Shown in pieces: positions 33,740 to 47,370 of a DNA stretch of 64,000 bases. Within the stretch, counting starts at the first letter, position 1. Each line of letters opens with the position of its first letter. The translations under genes were made by a program, and so were the position numbers. Source of the DNA: Epiperipatus broadwayi. Its lineage: Eukaryota > Onychophora > Udeonychophora > Euonychophora > Peripatidae. The notes below the pieces were generated by a model that was given only the letters and a program-made list of their open reading frames with translations, was not told the origin of the DNA and searched no databases. The DNA lies in the NCBI GenBank assembly GCA_028023455.1, contig JAQFVV010012490.1, positions 2,358,001 to 2,422,000 on the forward strand, given 5' to 3'.

Positions 33740-34610
33740 AAAAAGTAAAAAAAATAATAGGTAAAAAAAATTTTTTTTAGATAATGCTTTTATAATAACG
33801 TGAAATGCTAAAAACCTTCAAAAGATGCGCTTTAAACATGCTTAGGTGACAGCCAATCAGACGTAATAATGACTGCACTTGGAACTCTTAATTCTAAAAT
33901 ACAAGTCAGAACTATAAGAAAAAGATGGACCCACCTTCTTCTATGCTTAAATTTATATATAAATAAGCCAGACTCAAGCATTTCGAACTAAGAGTATGAA
34001 GCTTAAAATATCTTCACATTTAATTCACTAAATATTATATATAAATAAACAACGTGAAATCTTTCGGTTTACTATGAAGCAATTTTCAAATCTAATGAAA
34101 TGATAGTAACAAATGTAAATATCAAATTTATTAAGCGCAAGAAGATAACATTGTAATAACTTGAAAGGCTAAATAAAACCTTTGAAAGATACGATTTAAA
34201 CATGCTTATAATGCTTTTATGTAAATAGTTGGCTAAAAAGTACAAAATAACAAAGTAATGAGCAAAGTAATATGCCTCTTGGTTAATTTGCCATTCTTGG
34301 AAAATATCAGAGATCTTAAGAATCTAGACTTATTATAAAATAATTGGAAATTGCAGAAATATTATCATTTCGTAAAAGCATTTGAGCCTTTTTGATTTTT
34401 ATGATTTATTTGAGCCTTAAATGCTTTTATGAAATGATAATATTCATGCAATATCAATTGTTTTACAACAAATCTAGACACTTAAGATCTCTGATATTCT
34501 CCAAGAACAACAAATTAACCAAGGGACATGTTTCTTTGTTGATTATTTTGTTATTTTGTACTTTATAGTCAGCTATTTACATAAAAGCATTATTTTAAAA
34601 ATGTTTTTTT
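33740..34610. repeat. Hairpin element of family G, copy 1, with a nested insertion
   Basis: Left arm about 34,206-34,395 and right arm about 34,405-34,600 are reverse complements (for example AGCTGACTATAAAGTACAAAA against GTTGGCTAAAAAGTACAAAA, and TATCAGAGATCTTAAG). The centre reads GCATTTGAGCCTTTTTGATT ... TTTGAGCCTTAAATGC. The outermost part of the left arm (33,740-33,793) is separated from the rest by the insertion at 33,794-34,207. The same centre occurs at 62.2 kb. Confidence 0.8.
33794..34207. mobile_element. Nested 414-bp insertion with 13-bp direct repeats and terminal direct repeats
   Basis: ATAATGCTTTTAT occurs at 33,781-33,793 and 34,208-34,220, either side of the insert. The insert itself begins and ends with diverged direct repeats of about 50 bp (AATAACGTGAAATGCTAA...TTTAAACATGCTTA and AATAACTTGAAAGGCTAA...TTTAAACATGCTTA). 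It has no coding capacity. Class unknown: a very small LTR-type (TRIM-like) element or a tandem-unit retroposon are both possible. Confidence 0.6.
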
Positions 34611-37600
34611 ACATATTATTTATTAATGAAAGAGTTTATATATGTTTATTAAGTAGTTGCATTTTAAAAAATTACACTGGCATTAAAAAATAGCTTTAAA
34701 TTTGACAATAAATTTGTATTCTGCTCTCTAGTTTTTAAAAAGTTATTATAACACTAACAAAATAAAAAATGAAAATAAAAAATGTAAAAAATTGTTTTTA
34801 TCCACAAAATGCACTGTAAAGTAAACAAATAAATCTTCAGTATTCTTAATATTATGCTATCAAAATAAAAGTATGCAGCACTCATATTAAAAAATAGTGT
34901 AAGAATATTTCTAAACAGAATAAGAATATTTCAAAACATGGGTGCTAAATGCCTTTACATTACAAAATAGCCATTACTTTTGAAGATTGTGGTAGAGAAT
35001 ATGGTGGTGGTGGTGGTGTTTTTTTCAAATTAGTGGGTACAAATTTATAATGATCATTGTAATAAATCCTCACATAAAGAAATTTCATGTAATGGAATAA
35101 CTTATATCAAACTTCTTTTCTTATATAAAATTTTTTCAGCTATTATTTCCATTATACATTGATAATGTACATTTCTAATGGCATTATTTTTTGATTATGT
35201 TTGCAGCAATTACCAAACAATACTTAAATATAAAATATTATGAGCTGATTTATCTAAAAATTATACTATATAATTATGATTATATTCTTATCCAGGATTC
35301 CAAAATCTTTTGAGTGGTATAACATGGTTGAAAATTTTGCATAAATTTCTTCAAGATATGAGGAAGACCCAAAAATAACCGGATTCATTCTCTGGTTTGC
35401 ACACCTGTTATAATATATACTTCTGCTGTTACACACTTCTTGCAGGAACCCTTTTGCATCAATCTTCCAAATGATATCACCATAAAATCATAGAGCCACA
35501 TGGCACATTTTTTTGTAAAGAGCACTTCACACATGATTTTTTTTATAATAGCTGAAAAGTTCAAGCAATGTGAAATTCTGTTTTTAAAAAAAATAGCAAG
35601 GAAAACAGTTATAATGCTTGGTGCAGATTACAAGCAAGCTGATCTCATAAAAACACAAGTTTATGACTGTTTTACTTAAAATGTTAAACTCACCACATCC
35701 CTAAAAAGCTTGGCAAGTGAAGTCCAAAGTCAAAAAACAATGCTGATTTTTTTTTTTTTTTACATGAATGGCATTTTTCTCTCAGATTTAGTTCATAATG
35801 GTCAGGTATTTTATCTGCAAGTTTTAAAACATAAACATCCTGCAAGTTTTAAAACATAAACATCCCATTTTGTGGCAAAGAAAAGAATGCAAGTTCCACC
35901 CCAACAAAGTGTCATTTCTCAAAGCCCTGTTTTTAATTAAATTTAGCATGACTCAGCTTATCTATCAACCATATTTACTCGATCTCGCTTCATGCAATTT
36001 TTTTTAATCTCTTAAATGAAAACATGTCTCAATTTTCCTTTTTTCGGACTGAAGATGTGGTGAAAGAAAACAACAGAGGTGTTAAAAGGCATCACTTTGC
36101 AATATTTCTGGAACACTTTGAAAAATGATAATATGTTTACATTGATGTAATGCATCAAATGTATAGTAATTTGAAAAAAAAAAAATTTATAACACTTAAA
36201 AATGAACAAACAATTTTTTATTATAAAATTTTTTGGGTTGTCCCCTCCTCCCTCGTACTATTACCATTAAACAAGCATCTCATTTTTCAAATTCAATTTT
36301 TTTATATGTTTCCAGAAAATAACCTTACATTTCCTATTTGCATTACTATGGCTATACATTTTCTATAAATTGTCAATTGATCTCAAAATAATTTAATCTC
36401 AAAATAAGGCTACATGAATGTTTTTAAAAAAATTAATGCTTACTATACATCATACACTCGGAATAATAACAACAACTTGCTTATAGGTTAAACAGGTATA
36501 TACTTAGATTTCTTTTTAGATGCATTATGTTTAAGAGATAGAAGCTATATGTTAATATAAACTATTAAAATGATGTCATTTTGGATAAATGCAATATGAC
36601 CAAATAGAATAATAATCATATAAATGTGTATTATTATAATAATTATTGTAGTTTCATTATATTAAATTTAGCCTACTGTGTAAACTTAACTTTTTCAATG
36701 TATAATACAACTCATGCATTAGCATTAATAAAATTTATATATTCATATAAAAGTATAATCTAATATTTCATTAACAATAGGTAAGGGTAATAAGAAATGA
36801 TGCATACATACAAAATGAAAAACAGCCATATGCAAGTCATCTAAATATTACTCCAAAAATAAAAATAAATATGCCATTAAAATATGGCTGAAGAAACAAA
36901 AGTTTCTCATAAAGCCATATTTCTTATTTTTTTAATATTATCATAAAATATTGGTTTATTAAGTAATACAAGGAAATAATTGCAAAGTAAACAAATTAAG
37001 CAATTATATATTCTGGAAATGTCTTTTAAAATCTTGTCATAGCCACTACAATAAGTTCTATTAGGTAGTAGCTGATAATTATTGTATCATGATTGCCATG
37101 AACATTTATGAAAAAGTTTTGATTAATGAAAAATATATGATATATTTTCTTTTCTATATAATGCACGTCAACAAAATCTAATGATAATTCAAGTGAAAGG
37201 CAAAGGCTATTCAATACTTCTTCAAAAGATCTGTCATAAGTATTCCTGTTTTATAATCATCTGACAAAGTGTTCTTATTGATCATCATATCTCAGTCTTG
37301 TGAGAATATTTTTTTACTCTAGAAATCTGAAAATATTTTTTACTGTAGAATCCAGTTAGTAACTTTCTTAATATATCTCTCTTATGTGCCACTCCCTTTT
37401 TATTTTAAATCTTTAATATTTATAATATCAGTAATAATAGTCTGAAAATGAATCCATTTATTTCCCTATTTCAACTTATTATTCCCAGCATATTTTTTCC
37501 CATATGCTTTTCTGAGACTTACAATAGTTGCCTCATTTTAAAATTCAGGATTCAACTTTAAATCATCATGGGCAAGACACATCCAATAAATTTTTCATAA

Positions 37601-38009
37601 TTTCTCTACTTATTTCTTCCATATTATTATTTTGGTTTGACCTTAAAAACATTTATCTACCTCGCAATTTTCTTCCCAGTAATCATACCAGCCTTAGGCA
37701 ATACAAATTAATTAAACATTTCAGGCCTTTATTCAAACTGGTTAAATGAAATTTACAAATTTTGATTGTAAATCACCCTCTATAAAACTAATATTTTAAT
37801 CATAATTAATTCTTTTAATGAATTTAATGTTTTGTTTTAGGTGTTGCAGACTTAGTCAGCTGACAACACTAACCTGATCAATAACCTTTAGAAAGTGAAG
37901 CTATAACCAACTAGACTATTAAGAACAGTCAGTAAAAATTTTATATACTTAGCTATAAAGACTGTTTTATCCTTTTTTTTAAAAGGCAATGTGATAGAAT
38001 AGTTTCCTC
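34611..38009. other. Mostly unassigned AT-rich DNA
   Basis: It contains a (GGT) microsatellite near 35,002 and a 28-bp tandem duplication at 35,815-35,872 (TGCAAGTTTTAAAACATAAA). The part at 35.3-35.95 kb is less AT-rich and looks like old minus-strand coding sequence (listed separately). Confidence 0.45.
35290..35960 (-). pseudogene. Unidentified decayed coding-like sequence
   Basis: Minus-strand frames, joined across stops, give stretches with natural-looking composition: LADKIPDHYELNLREKCHSC, LWTSLAKLFRDVVSLTF, SFGRLMQKGSCKKCVTAEVY, and IRLFLGLPHILKKFMQNF. The last resembles the FLGL..YYR.FI.NF block after the RT of Ty3/Gypsy pol proteins, but the neighbouring segments do not clearly fit, so I assign no function. 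It could be an old LTR element or a processed pseudogene. Confidence 0.2.
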
Positions 38010-39010
38010 AAGTCACACTAGGTTATCTTATGCTATTATTTGCTTTCATCGTGTGAAAACTTGATTAAATACCCCCCTCTCTTTTTGCCTTTTCTCAATT
38101 GAACATATTCATTGGTCACATGCATGACCTCTACTTTTAAAACATCTATTTTTCTTCTCTAATCATTAGTTTGTGCTCCTTTAATCATTTTTGATGGGCA
38201 ATTGTTTCACTGATATATGTTCTTCCACATTCACATGGTATTTCATAGACACAATTCTTATTTTTCAGCATTTATTTTGTAGAGGTTAGGATTCATTGTA
38301 GTGTGTTATGGCTATCAAAAGCTGTTCCGATATATTAATTGCAATTTTTTTAGTTTATCTATTATCCTTGATATATCTACAATTATGTTTCATTTTGATA
38401 TTTTTTATCTATTTATGATTTTCTTAATGATAGCTGATACTATTTTTCATGAGAGTTTGACCTATGTAGGATTTTTATTTTTCCAACTCCCTCGTTTTTG
38501 ATCAAGCTTGCTTTGCTCTGTTCCATAATGATAGTATAATCTTACTTTCTGTGTTTCTGTTATAATTAAATATATGTAATAAATATTTTCCTAGGTATGT
38601 TGCAGAAAGGTCTTTAAATTATAGTTTTGATTTTTCATAAAGAATTCCTGCACAAGAATATCTAAAAATATCTATTTTGTTTTTATTCTAATTCTATTGT
38701 AAATTTAATTGAAGGAGATGATGTATTCCCAAAATATTTGTAATAGTGCTTTACCATGTCACTATACAATGAACATATATCATAGTTATAGCAAAGATAA
38801 ACTTTAAGTGAGACAGAGTACTATTTATACCCACAGTTTCAGGTTCTTTTATATAAATGTTCTGGTCACAGGTGATAAAGGTAAACCCATAACCATTTCT
38901 TGATTTTGTTGGAAGAATTTTGTGTTGTACTGAAAGTTATGCAGAATGTTAAGTTCATGTGTGTGCTGAAAGTTATGCAGAATGTTAAGTTCCATTATGA
39001 ATAGGAAAAA
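38010..39010 (-). mobile_element. Decayed copy of PLE 2 family
   Basis: Nucleotide similarity to 9,960-10,810 runs through the whole segment in the same order (for example CAATTGAACATAT(T/G), GTAGAGGTTAGGATTCATTG, GTTGGAAGAATTTTGTGTTG). Unlike PLE 2 it keeps the GIY-YIG core: the minus strand near 38,230 encodes NCVYEIPCECGRTYISET, i.e. the VYEI, C-x-C and YI(G/S)ET signature, followed by LKEHK. Stops and indels are frequent and the RT part is poorly preserved. Confidence 0.75.
38930..39000 (+). repeat. Short tandem duplication at the end of the 38-kb PLE copy
   Basis: CTGAAAGTTATGCAGAATGT followed by TAAGTTC appears twice, about 37 bp apart. Confidence 0.85.
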
Positions 39011-39471
39011 TTATTGGTTAAGTATAAGCTTACTGTTTCATCTTTTTAAATTACTTTATTGTCTAAAAAAAAACACAAAACAATCTGTTCTTTTTTAGAC
39101 AGACTATTTCCTCTTTTTTTTTTCTTTTGAGTACTCAAAATTTATTTTCAGCCAGAAAAATCTTAACATGTCCTTGACATTAAAGTTCATCTTTAACTAA
39201 AGTATATCATTATTGGATAAAATAACTTTTAGTTTTAAGTCTGAACCTACATACACTTCTTTACTAATTGTTTACTGTCTTAATTTACTCAATTATTCTA
39301 TACTCTTTAAAAAACTGAGTGAATATATTATATATTGTGCAAATTAAGTTGATTATAGTTATTTTAAATAATAATTGCCTAACAATTCATATTTTTGCAA
39401 TGCACAGCATACACAAGAAACAGGTACTACATAGCTAAATATGGACATTGCATGTATATTTATGTTTAAAT
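39011..39471. other. AT-rich DNA, nothing recognised
   Basis: Spacer between the PLE remnant and the tRNA-like retroposon. No repeat or gene was seen. Confidence 0.5.
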
Positions 39472-39480
39472 ATGACATGT

Positions 39481-39587
39481 GTCAAGCATTGGTAGTCGAG
39501 AGGTCAGCAACAGCTGCTTTACAAGCAGTTGTCCTGAGTTAGCAGGTTCGCTTCCCGACTGATGCTATGACACATGAGGGGAAAAAA
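39481..39587 (+). mobile_element. Short tRNA-like retroposon with target-site duplication and A-rich tail
   Basis: A 107-bp insert flanked by ATGACATGT (39,472-39,480 and 39,588-39,596) ends in AGGGGAAAAAAA before the second duplication. Inside, 39,485-39,566 folds like a class II (Leu/Ser-type) tRNA. It has a 7-bp acceptor stem AGCATTG/TGATGCT, an A-box-like TAGTCGAGAGG, and a 7-bp anticodon stem CAGCTGC/GCAGTTG enclosing TTTACAA. A variable-arm hairpin CCTG/CAGG and a B box GGTTCGCTTCC follow. The D and T stems pair poorly, so it is not a working tRNA gene. A LINE-mobilised tRNA pseudogene or minimal SINE is the best reading. Confidence 0.75.
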
Positions 39588-39596
39588 ATGACATGT

Positions 39597-42500
39597 ATTA
39601 TTTTTTCCATAATTTTTTTAAAGTTCAATTATAAGCTAGATGCACATTTCAAATACATATTCATTCATTAGCTACAATGAAGAATATTTGCTTAATAAAT
39701 TAAAATTGACATTTCAATCGATTATAAGAGAGTTCACACAGCATGAGATATACAAGAATCAATGACTAAATTTACTTGAACACTATATATTCCTTTTTTT
39801 TTTCATTTTATACAAACCTGGAATTGTTTGTAAGCCCAAATTTCCACAATTCAGATTTGCATAAGTAAAAAATTGATGGTATGATTACCACTAATAAGGA
39901 TAATTTTTCTATAATCCAATAATTTTTTTTTTTGTTTTCATTTAAAACTATAATCCAATAATTATTTAAATCAAAATAATATTGCTGTTTTTTTTAAGTT
40001 TAACTTTAATAACACATGAACTTGTAAGCCAACACTGAAAATTATAAAGATAATTTGTAATATAATATAAATAAACTTTTATGAGAATCCATTTGCATGC
40101 AATTTAAAATGTAATTTTAGATCTAGACTCAAAAAGTTGCTCACTGAATATCATGTTATTTAAATTATACATTTTCTTTTTTTTTAAAGGTAAGAATTCT
40201 TTTTCTCTCTTTTTTTTTTTTTTATAAAATTAATCATAATTACTAGGCTAAATTTAAATTTTTAATTTCACTGAATAAAATTTGATTATAATCCATTTTC
40301 TAATATTTAATTAATTTATATAAACTTATCAGCTACATACAATAATGTACAATGACAATCATTTAAAATAAACATGAGAGCTAAAAATAAAAAATCGGTT
40401 AATTAAACTCAATTAAAAAGTTTCAAGTTATTAATCAAATTTTTTAATGAATCCATTATAAATAATCTCATTTATATATTTAAACACATAAGTATCTTGT
40501 ACATGTTTAGCTAAAGTTCTTTTATTCTCAGAGTAATTGTATAAATGCTATACTAACCTAGAATTTATACATTCTATTTTTAACTTCATTATTAATGATA
40601 TAGTTTGACTTTTTCTCATATTCCTATACACAGTTTAGAATCTAGATTACATTTTTTTTTTAAATCTAACTCCATATCTCAAGTAATAATGTAGATTTCT
40701 TAATTGCCTTCTGTCTAAAAATGTGAATAAATTTATAGTCCATTTGTAAAAGTTATAATATTAGTAGGCTCTAAAAAATTAGATAAAAAGTTGAACTCTC
40801 AGTTATAATATCAATGAATATAGCATTATAGAAAATATAGAACATTTTTTAAAATGAACTCTCACTACTAGAAAATGAATGACTTTTTGTAATGCTAAAT
40901 CTTTTCCATTCTTACCCTACAAATGGTTAATTTGAGATGTAATTGTTGCCATTATGTTTGAGCACTGTGAAGATCAATCAACTAATACAGAAGAGCAACG
41001 ATCATATTAAAACTCTAAGAGTTTTGCTTTTGCATAATTTTTGTAAATTTTCTGCCCAAATATAGAATAAAGTATCTAGGCAATAGAGTACTATGACCAA
41101 AGAATAATAAATAATCATTATTGGTAGTTTACCACCAAGTTCTTATAATCCATTCTTGCAGCTAAATATTTAAATTAATATCCTAAACTTTAAAGAGTCT
41201 TTTATATGTTATCGTCAGCATTTTTTAAAATTATCAATTCATTGAAAAATAAAAAGTCTCTTTTAGTTTAAACCATTTTTTCTGAGAAATACCTTCTTGC
41301 CATTTTTCCAAAAAATTTCCTTACTTTAGCCATCAATCTCACATAAAGTTCTTTCTAGATTTTACAATCTCTCAAAATCTAATGTAAAACTTCAATTTTC
41401 CAACTAGTGCCTTCTCTTTCTGCAATCTAAATAACCAATTCACTTTCAGCTTCTTAGTTTTTTCAACAATGTCACTGACATCTTTATTATTTCATTTATG
41501 AATTTAATTTCATTCATTCCAATATGCACCTCTTTAAATTTTCCTATGCAGTTTGTACTTTCGGCGTTGCTTCTTTGTTTTTTCAGACATATATGTATAT
41601 TTCAATTAAATATTTTTTACCAGAAGCATTTATCAAAATGTAACTCTGTGATTAATTTTATCCATTACATTTCTATCTGTATTAATGGTGTAATGATCAC
41701 TTACCAACTAACTGTTAATAGATATACCACTAAATCATATCTGCACTGGTCAGATCATAGGTTTGGTTGTTATCCACTTCATATATATTATTTAGTTATT
41801 TTGACCAAATGTACAAAAAATTAGACTACTAATAATCTCTTTTAAACTTATGTACAATTTTTACAAAGCCTAATTATATTTTTACTATAACGTCATCAAC
41901 AGTTAGCCAATGGATCATGAGGTAGTAAAATATTTGTAATTAATGAGCATTAGCCATTTTTTTATTCCTATGGCAATCCCTCACCACATGATAACTTAAT
42001 CCTTATCATGATTCTTAATGTCTAGACTGGTATTTACCTATGAATGCTAGCTTGTAAATTTTCTGTTAGATAATTAGTTATATAAATCATGCACACACAT
42101 ATAATATGTAAGAAATATTTTGATATGCTGCTAGGAATAAGATGGAGACTATAATAAAATTAACAATTTAATAATAATAGTTACAAAAGAATGTCAAACA
42201 TCACCCTTTGAATTCTAGAAATAAAGAACATTTTCTTTATTACATGGACCATCAAGAATTATTTAAAATACATAATAACAAAAAGAAAATATTTAAAATC
42301 ACTTTAAATATAAACTACTAAAACATTAATAATAAAAAATAATACAATTAATTAACGTATTTTCACCTATGGTTTGAAAGTCACTTAAGCTTATAATTCA
42401 AAGTACATATGATTATTTCTTTCCTCTAAAATTGTAGATATGTAAATATGTAGATATATGTGCACATATATTCAAGATCACTTTGCATGGTTGTCATAAT

Positions 42501-44849
42501 TCTGGTTTTAAAGTTCACTTCCATGATTAATAATTGGTGATTAATGCTTCTACAACTGGGACTTCTGGTTTATATACAGTCTTTCCCACAATACACACAT
42601 GTAATATAATAATTCTGTACTGATTGCTGGCCCTGGTCTCTTAGAAAGCATTGACTATGAGATTACCTCTTTTTACTTGAATGTCATTCTCTCCTCTCAG
42701 TAGACTATTTATAAAAATACATTTAGTAGGAGAAGATGTTCTAAGCAATTGTAAAAGTTGTGCTTTACCCATTCATGTTAACTTTTTTTTATAAAAATTG
42801 TTATTTTTCATTTCTGTATACTCCAAGTGAGCTTGAACTTTAGGCTTGATAATCAAAAATAATTACTGTCAGTAGTCTTTTTTTTTTTTTCTTATGAAAA
42901 ATTTTCTTCATTCATTTCAGGTCAACTGCCATCATAAAAAGAGAAAACAATAAACACACATTTATTTTATAACCAATAATATCATAAAACTTGACCAAAT
43001 CCCTGCAAAACCAAACTCACAAAAAATTTACCTATAATTATTTTTGGTTTTTAATTAATCTAGTTTTGTTATTTACAAAATAAATAAATTAGCAGATCTG
43101 TAAATCTGCTTATCTGCTAGTCACAAAGATAGAAAATTTCTTTCTATTAAATATTTACTTAAAAAAATATTGCTATAGTTATTATTCTTTCTTTCCTTCT
43201 TTTTTCTTTTTAATGTTTAATAAATATAAATAAGGTTTGGATCATATAGACAAGTAGGACATTTTTTTATATCATTTGAATCCATTAATTAAACACAATA
43301 AATACAATAAAAAAAATACAATTTGAAATTTTTATTTATTAAAGAAAATATCCTTTATTTTTAGTGAACCTAACATTGAAGAATTTAAACTCATGCACCA
43401 TAATGTAATAAATTAGAAAAAAAAATAGAAATTTATTTTTTTTCTAATTTATTACATTAATCTTTAGACAAGTTATTAATTATTAGTGTTTTTTTTTTAG
43501 CAATTATTTTTATTCCTACTTTATTGTTTTTATCTGATAAGTTTTCTAATATCTTTTGCATCCCTAAAGCATTATTTACAAAAGCAACAACCACATCATA
43601 TGCAAAATTTTATAATGTAAATAATTTCCATTTATTCTTTCATTTCAATTCACAAAATATTATAAAACTAAAAATTGCTCTAAAATGAAAGGATATGCAA
43701 CCATCTTTCTAAAATTTTATACCAATGTAAATCTTAGCATTGACCAAGAAGTCTAATCACTGAGTCACATTTTCTGGATCCTTGTCTTGATATTCCAAAG
43801 CTTTACCCAGCACAAAAATGTGTATAGAGAGAACTTTTCATAATTTACAAATCCCAAGGCAAAGTGAAAGGTCATATTCCTTAGCCATTTCCATAAAATA
43901 TATTAACATATGTGGGGAAAAAAATTCTATGCTATAACAATATTCAAATCCAAATTGTTTCTTTTAGGTAGCTTAAATCTAAAATTCTCTGAAAATGATT
44001 TTCATCTGGCACATCATTTGGACATTTAAAACTCTTTTGTAAATAATTTATTTCTGCCTATAGAGAAATTGTATCTGTAAGAATCCAAAGGGAAGTATTT
44101 AAATTATATTATTAATATTTATTTTATTTTTTTAAATATTATTTTAACACACAATATTTACTTAAATTATCTTATACTTTAATATAAGATATTTGTATCA
44201 GAAAATTGTTCTAAATGATGATTATTTAATTCTAATAATTTTTCAACATATTGAATAATGTAAGAATTCAGCTAATCATATTTTTATTAAAGTTAATGAC
44301 TGAATCATAGTCTATTCTTGTAAAGATATCACAAAGCAAAATCTTTCATAATCTGGGCACTACCATTCTGTGCAGTGATTAACTATAATGCATTAACACA
44401 ATTATTTCAAGTTGAACTTTGACCCCTTGCATTGAAACTTAACTTCTATCTTCATTATATCCATCAGATGCTGTAATCTCTGTTGAAGGATCATTATCAA
44501 TCAACCTTTATTTTGGAATTTCAACCAAGAATAGATATACTACAAATGTGTCGGGTGTAACCATATGTCAGATGTAACCTTCTCTAATCATACATGTGTA
44601 ATGCTGAAAATGACTAACACCTTGCACTGCAAACATGCCAAATAGAAGTTCACCATCAAATGTGCTATTTATTTAGATCTATAATTATAGGTGATATATC
44701 AAATGCTGTCATAGCTGCTAATTACAATTTTAGAGTAAGGCATATTTCTTTTAATATTTAAAAACACTTTAAAAATCTTGCATGCAAATTCCATTACTAA
44801 ATATTATCCAAAATATTTAGTTAAATGAATCTTGAATGATATAAATGCC
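39597..44849. other. AT-rich DNA, mostly unassigned
   Basis: It includes a near-perfect AT hairpin at about 43,405-43,456 (GTAATAAATTAGAAAAAAAA and its complement). A less AT-rich stretch at about 41.25-41.83 kb has a 108-codon plus frame and, on the minus strand, a Lys-rich segment VSDIVEKTKKLKVNWLFRLQ (about 41,390-41,470). Neither was assigned. It could be an old ORF1-type remnant. Confidence 0.4.
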
Positions 44850-46795
44850 ACACAGAATATGATTACTAACATAGAAGATACTATATCTTTGGTTCAGAGA
44901 CTACAACTGTAAGATCATATTAAACCTACCAAAGCTGACAATATCATCAATAAACTGCATCTAGTGGAACTCTTCTCATTCAAAGGTAATGATTTCCTAT
45001 GGGGCATGACTGCAGATATAAAAATGAAACTTTAGCTGTTAAATCATATTTGCTTAAAAATTAAAAGCTCAAAGAAATAGACCAGAAATAAATCAATTAA
45101 AAATTCATACTATCTTATATGAATAAAATCACTGTCCTAAATCTGTCAATCAACATAATTTTTTGTAGCAAAATCATCAGGAAAAATTATCCTTTGGTAG
45201 ATATGAATTGAGTCTAATTGAAGACATTGATCAAAAGATACGTGCAAAAACTATCCTCAAAAAATTTAGGATCTAATTTTGTCTAAATTATAATGTTAAT
45301 GGCTATCTGGCACCTCATGCCATATTCTAGTGCAGGAGATCATTCTGTTTACTAAAAGGAATAAATACAAGTATGATGCAACTTATCAAACAGATTTCAA
45401 GACTATCTTTGATTTAATCATTTGGAACTATTTGTCCTTGGCATTATATCAATTATTACCACAATCATTAGTACCTAGTTATAGCTACCCAACATTATAT
45501 TATTAATAGATCCAGTTAAACTTACAACTGCTTACATCATTTCTATCTCTGTATAGACTCAATAATCAAATTGTTTTAGAGCTAACTACTGAAAATCTTT
45601 ATCTACCTTATCTAGGAGTTATAGTAAATTTAGCTGCATTATAATATTTTGAAGTACAAATAACAACATATTTGTTTTAACATTAAATAACTGCAAGACA
45701 ATAATATAATCTACATTATCGTGATAAATCATCCTTGTGTGGCCTTTCAATATGTAGATCCATATCACACTTTACAGGAATGCCATAAATATTTCTTGGT
45801 ATTTCACTATAATGAGTAACAATTTAAATAAATAGTACTTAACAACTTCACAAAATAAAATTAGGCTATTCTCATCAACATAATTGTAACTATAGTTAAG
45901 GTCAAATAATTAATACTCTCATGGGAGACATTTAGCATATTATGGCCTTTGAAAACTGTGCAATGTCACAATGCAATGAACGCAATAATTAAATTGTATA
46001 TTTAAGAAACAACATCAAACTTCTGCAGCCTGTTACTCAATATCATATGGTGGTCTAACACTTTCACCTCATACATAAGTTGGGATAAAAATTCTAAGAA
46101 ATTCCCTTATATACTGCTATACTTTGGAAGAATTTTCCTAACTGATTATACCTTTTTGATAGACCTAATAGATAAATTAAACCTTCATGGACAACCCTCT
46201 CTATAGCTAAGACTCTAACAATATTTAAAAAGCTATATGCTAAAATTCTTATTCTACCCACTTCAAAATACCATCCTAACTAAGTTCAGCTTTTTTTCTA
46301 TATATAATCTCTGTAATTCTTCTAACATAAATAACTTACTAAACGTATTTCAATCACAACTATGCTTACCAATATATAATAATATTCAATTTTTAAAATA
46401 GAATAATCTAACTCAAGCAGATATTCCAAAGATTTATTAAAAAAAAAATTTTAACCCATAATGTGTCAGTTATACTTAGATATATGTGTTAGCCCAATCT
46501 CCCTTAATAATAATAATAGACAAAATTGTGTTGAAAAAAAAACAACAAAGAATGGTTCGCCATTGGTGTAAATGTTATCAAATACCACCTAAATAGCCTT
46601 ATATGGAAAACTTGGCCATCGGAAATTTTTAATTAGTTGCAAAATAAGAAACTGACAACAGTGCCACCAAAGAAAATTAGTCAGCAACAATCCTCAATAA
46701 CTATATATAATAATAAAAAGATCTGAACAACAACACATAAAAGAAGAAAGGGAAAAGGAGAGAGAAAAAGAGGAAGAGATAAAAGGGACACATAT
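44850..46795 (+). mobile_element. CCHC-gag LINE, copy C (internally deleted, very decayed)
   Basis: Three features tie it to copies A, B and D. First, an ORF1-like block near 44,910-45,020 (IKPTKADNIINKLHLVELFS, then DFLWGMTADIK). Second, RT blocks: CYSISYGGLTLSP at about 46,030 against YCSIPQGSPLSA, and YMLKFLFYPLQNTILTKFSF at about 46,230 against the LIYFSPIIIFTKFKCA region. Third, a polypurine tail at 46,738-46,793. Most of ORF2 between these blocks is missing or unrecognisable. Confidence 0.5.
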
Positions 46796-47370
46796 AGTAA
46801 ATAAGTAATATAAAATAAAATGAAGACTAAAAAAGTGTATGTGAATATTTGTAACAACAAAATAGCTGTGAAAATAATGAAATAAATAAAAAAAAATGTA
46901 ATAAGAAAATGCAACTAAAGTGTCAAAGAGTTCATTGATATGTTTTTAAAAAGAACTAAATTATTCATGAATATTGCTTAAAAAATATTATTAATAAAAA
47001 TTAAAAAAATTAGATTTCTTGCTTATATTTGTAAGAGATAAATATTACTCATACAACATTGTACTATTCTGACTAAAATTCAACAATTTATTAGCAAATG
47101 TTGCTTAAAGCAAAATATATTTAAATTTATTACTTATATTTGCTCATTTATGAAGAATTCTAAAATTGTGTAGAAAATGCAATAATGAAGGTTGTTTATA
47201 AAGTTGATGTAAGAATATAAATAGTCAACAAAAAATCGAAGTCATATATCACGACTCAATTTTTAAGCTTGTAAATAAAAAATAAAGAGCTCTGCTAATT
47301 CACTCTAACAAACTTTATTGATAAATGCCAGCTAAACAAAGCACTTAAAAAGCTCTATCTTGAAAACCAA

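Noticed and set aside
41498-41824. A 108-codon plus-strand frame containing LHWSDHRF, resembling an endonuclease SDH motif
   Set aside because: No other endonuclease block can be found on either side, and the rest is low-complexity Ile/Phe/Tyr sequence.
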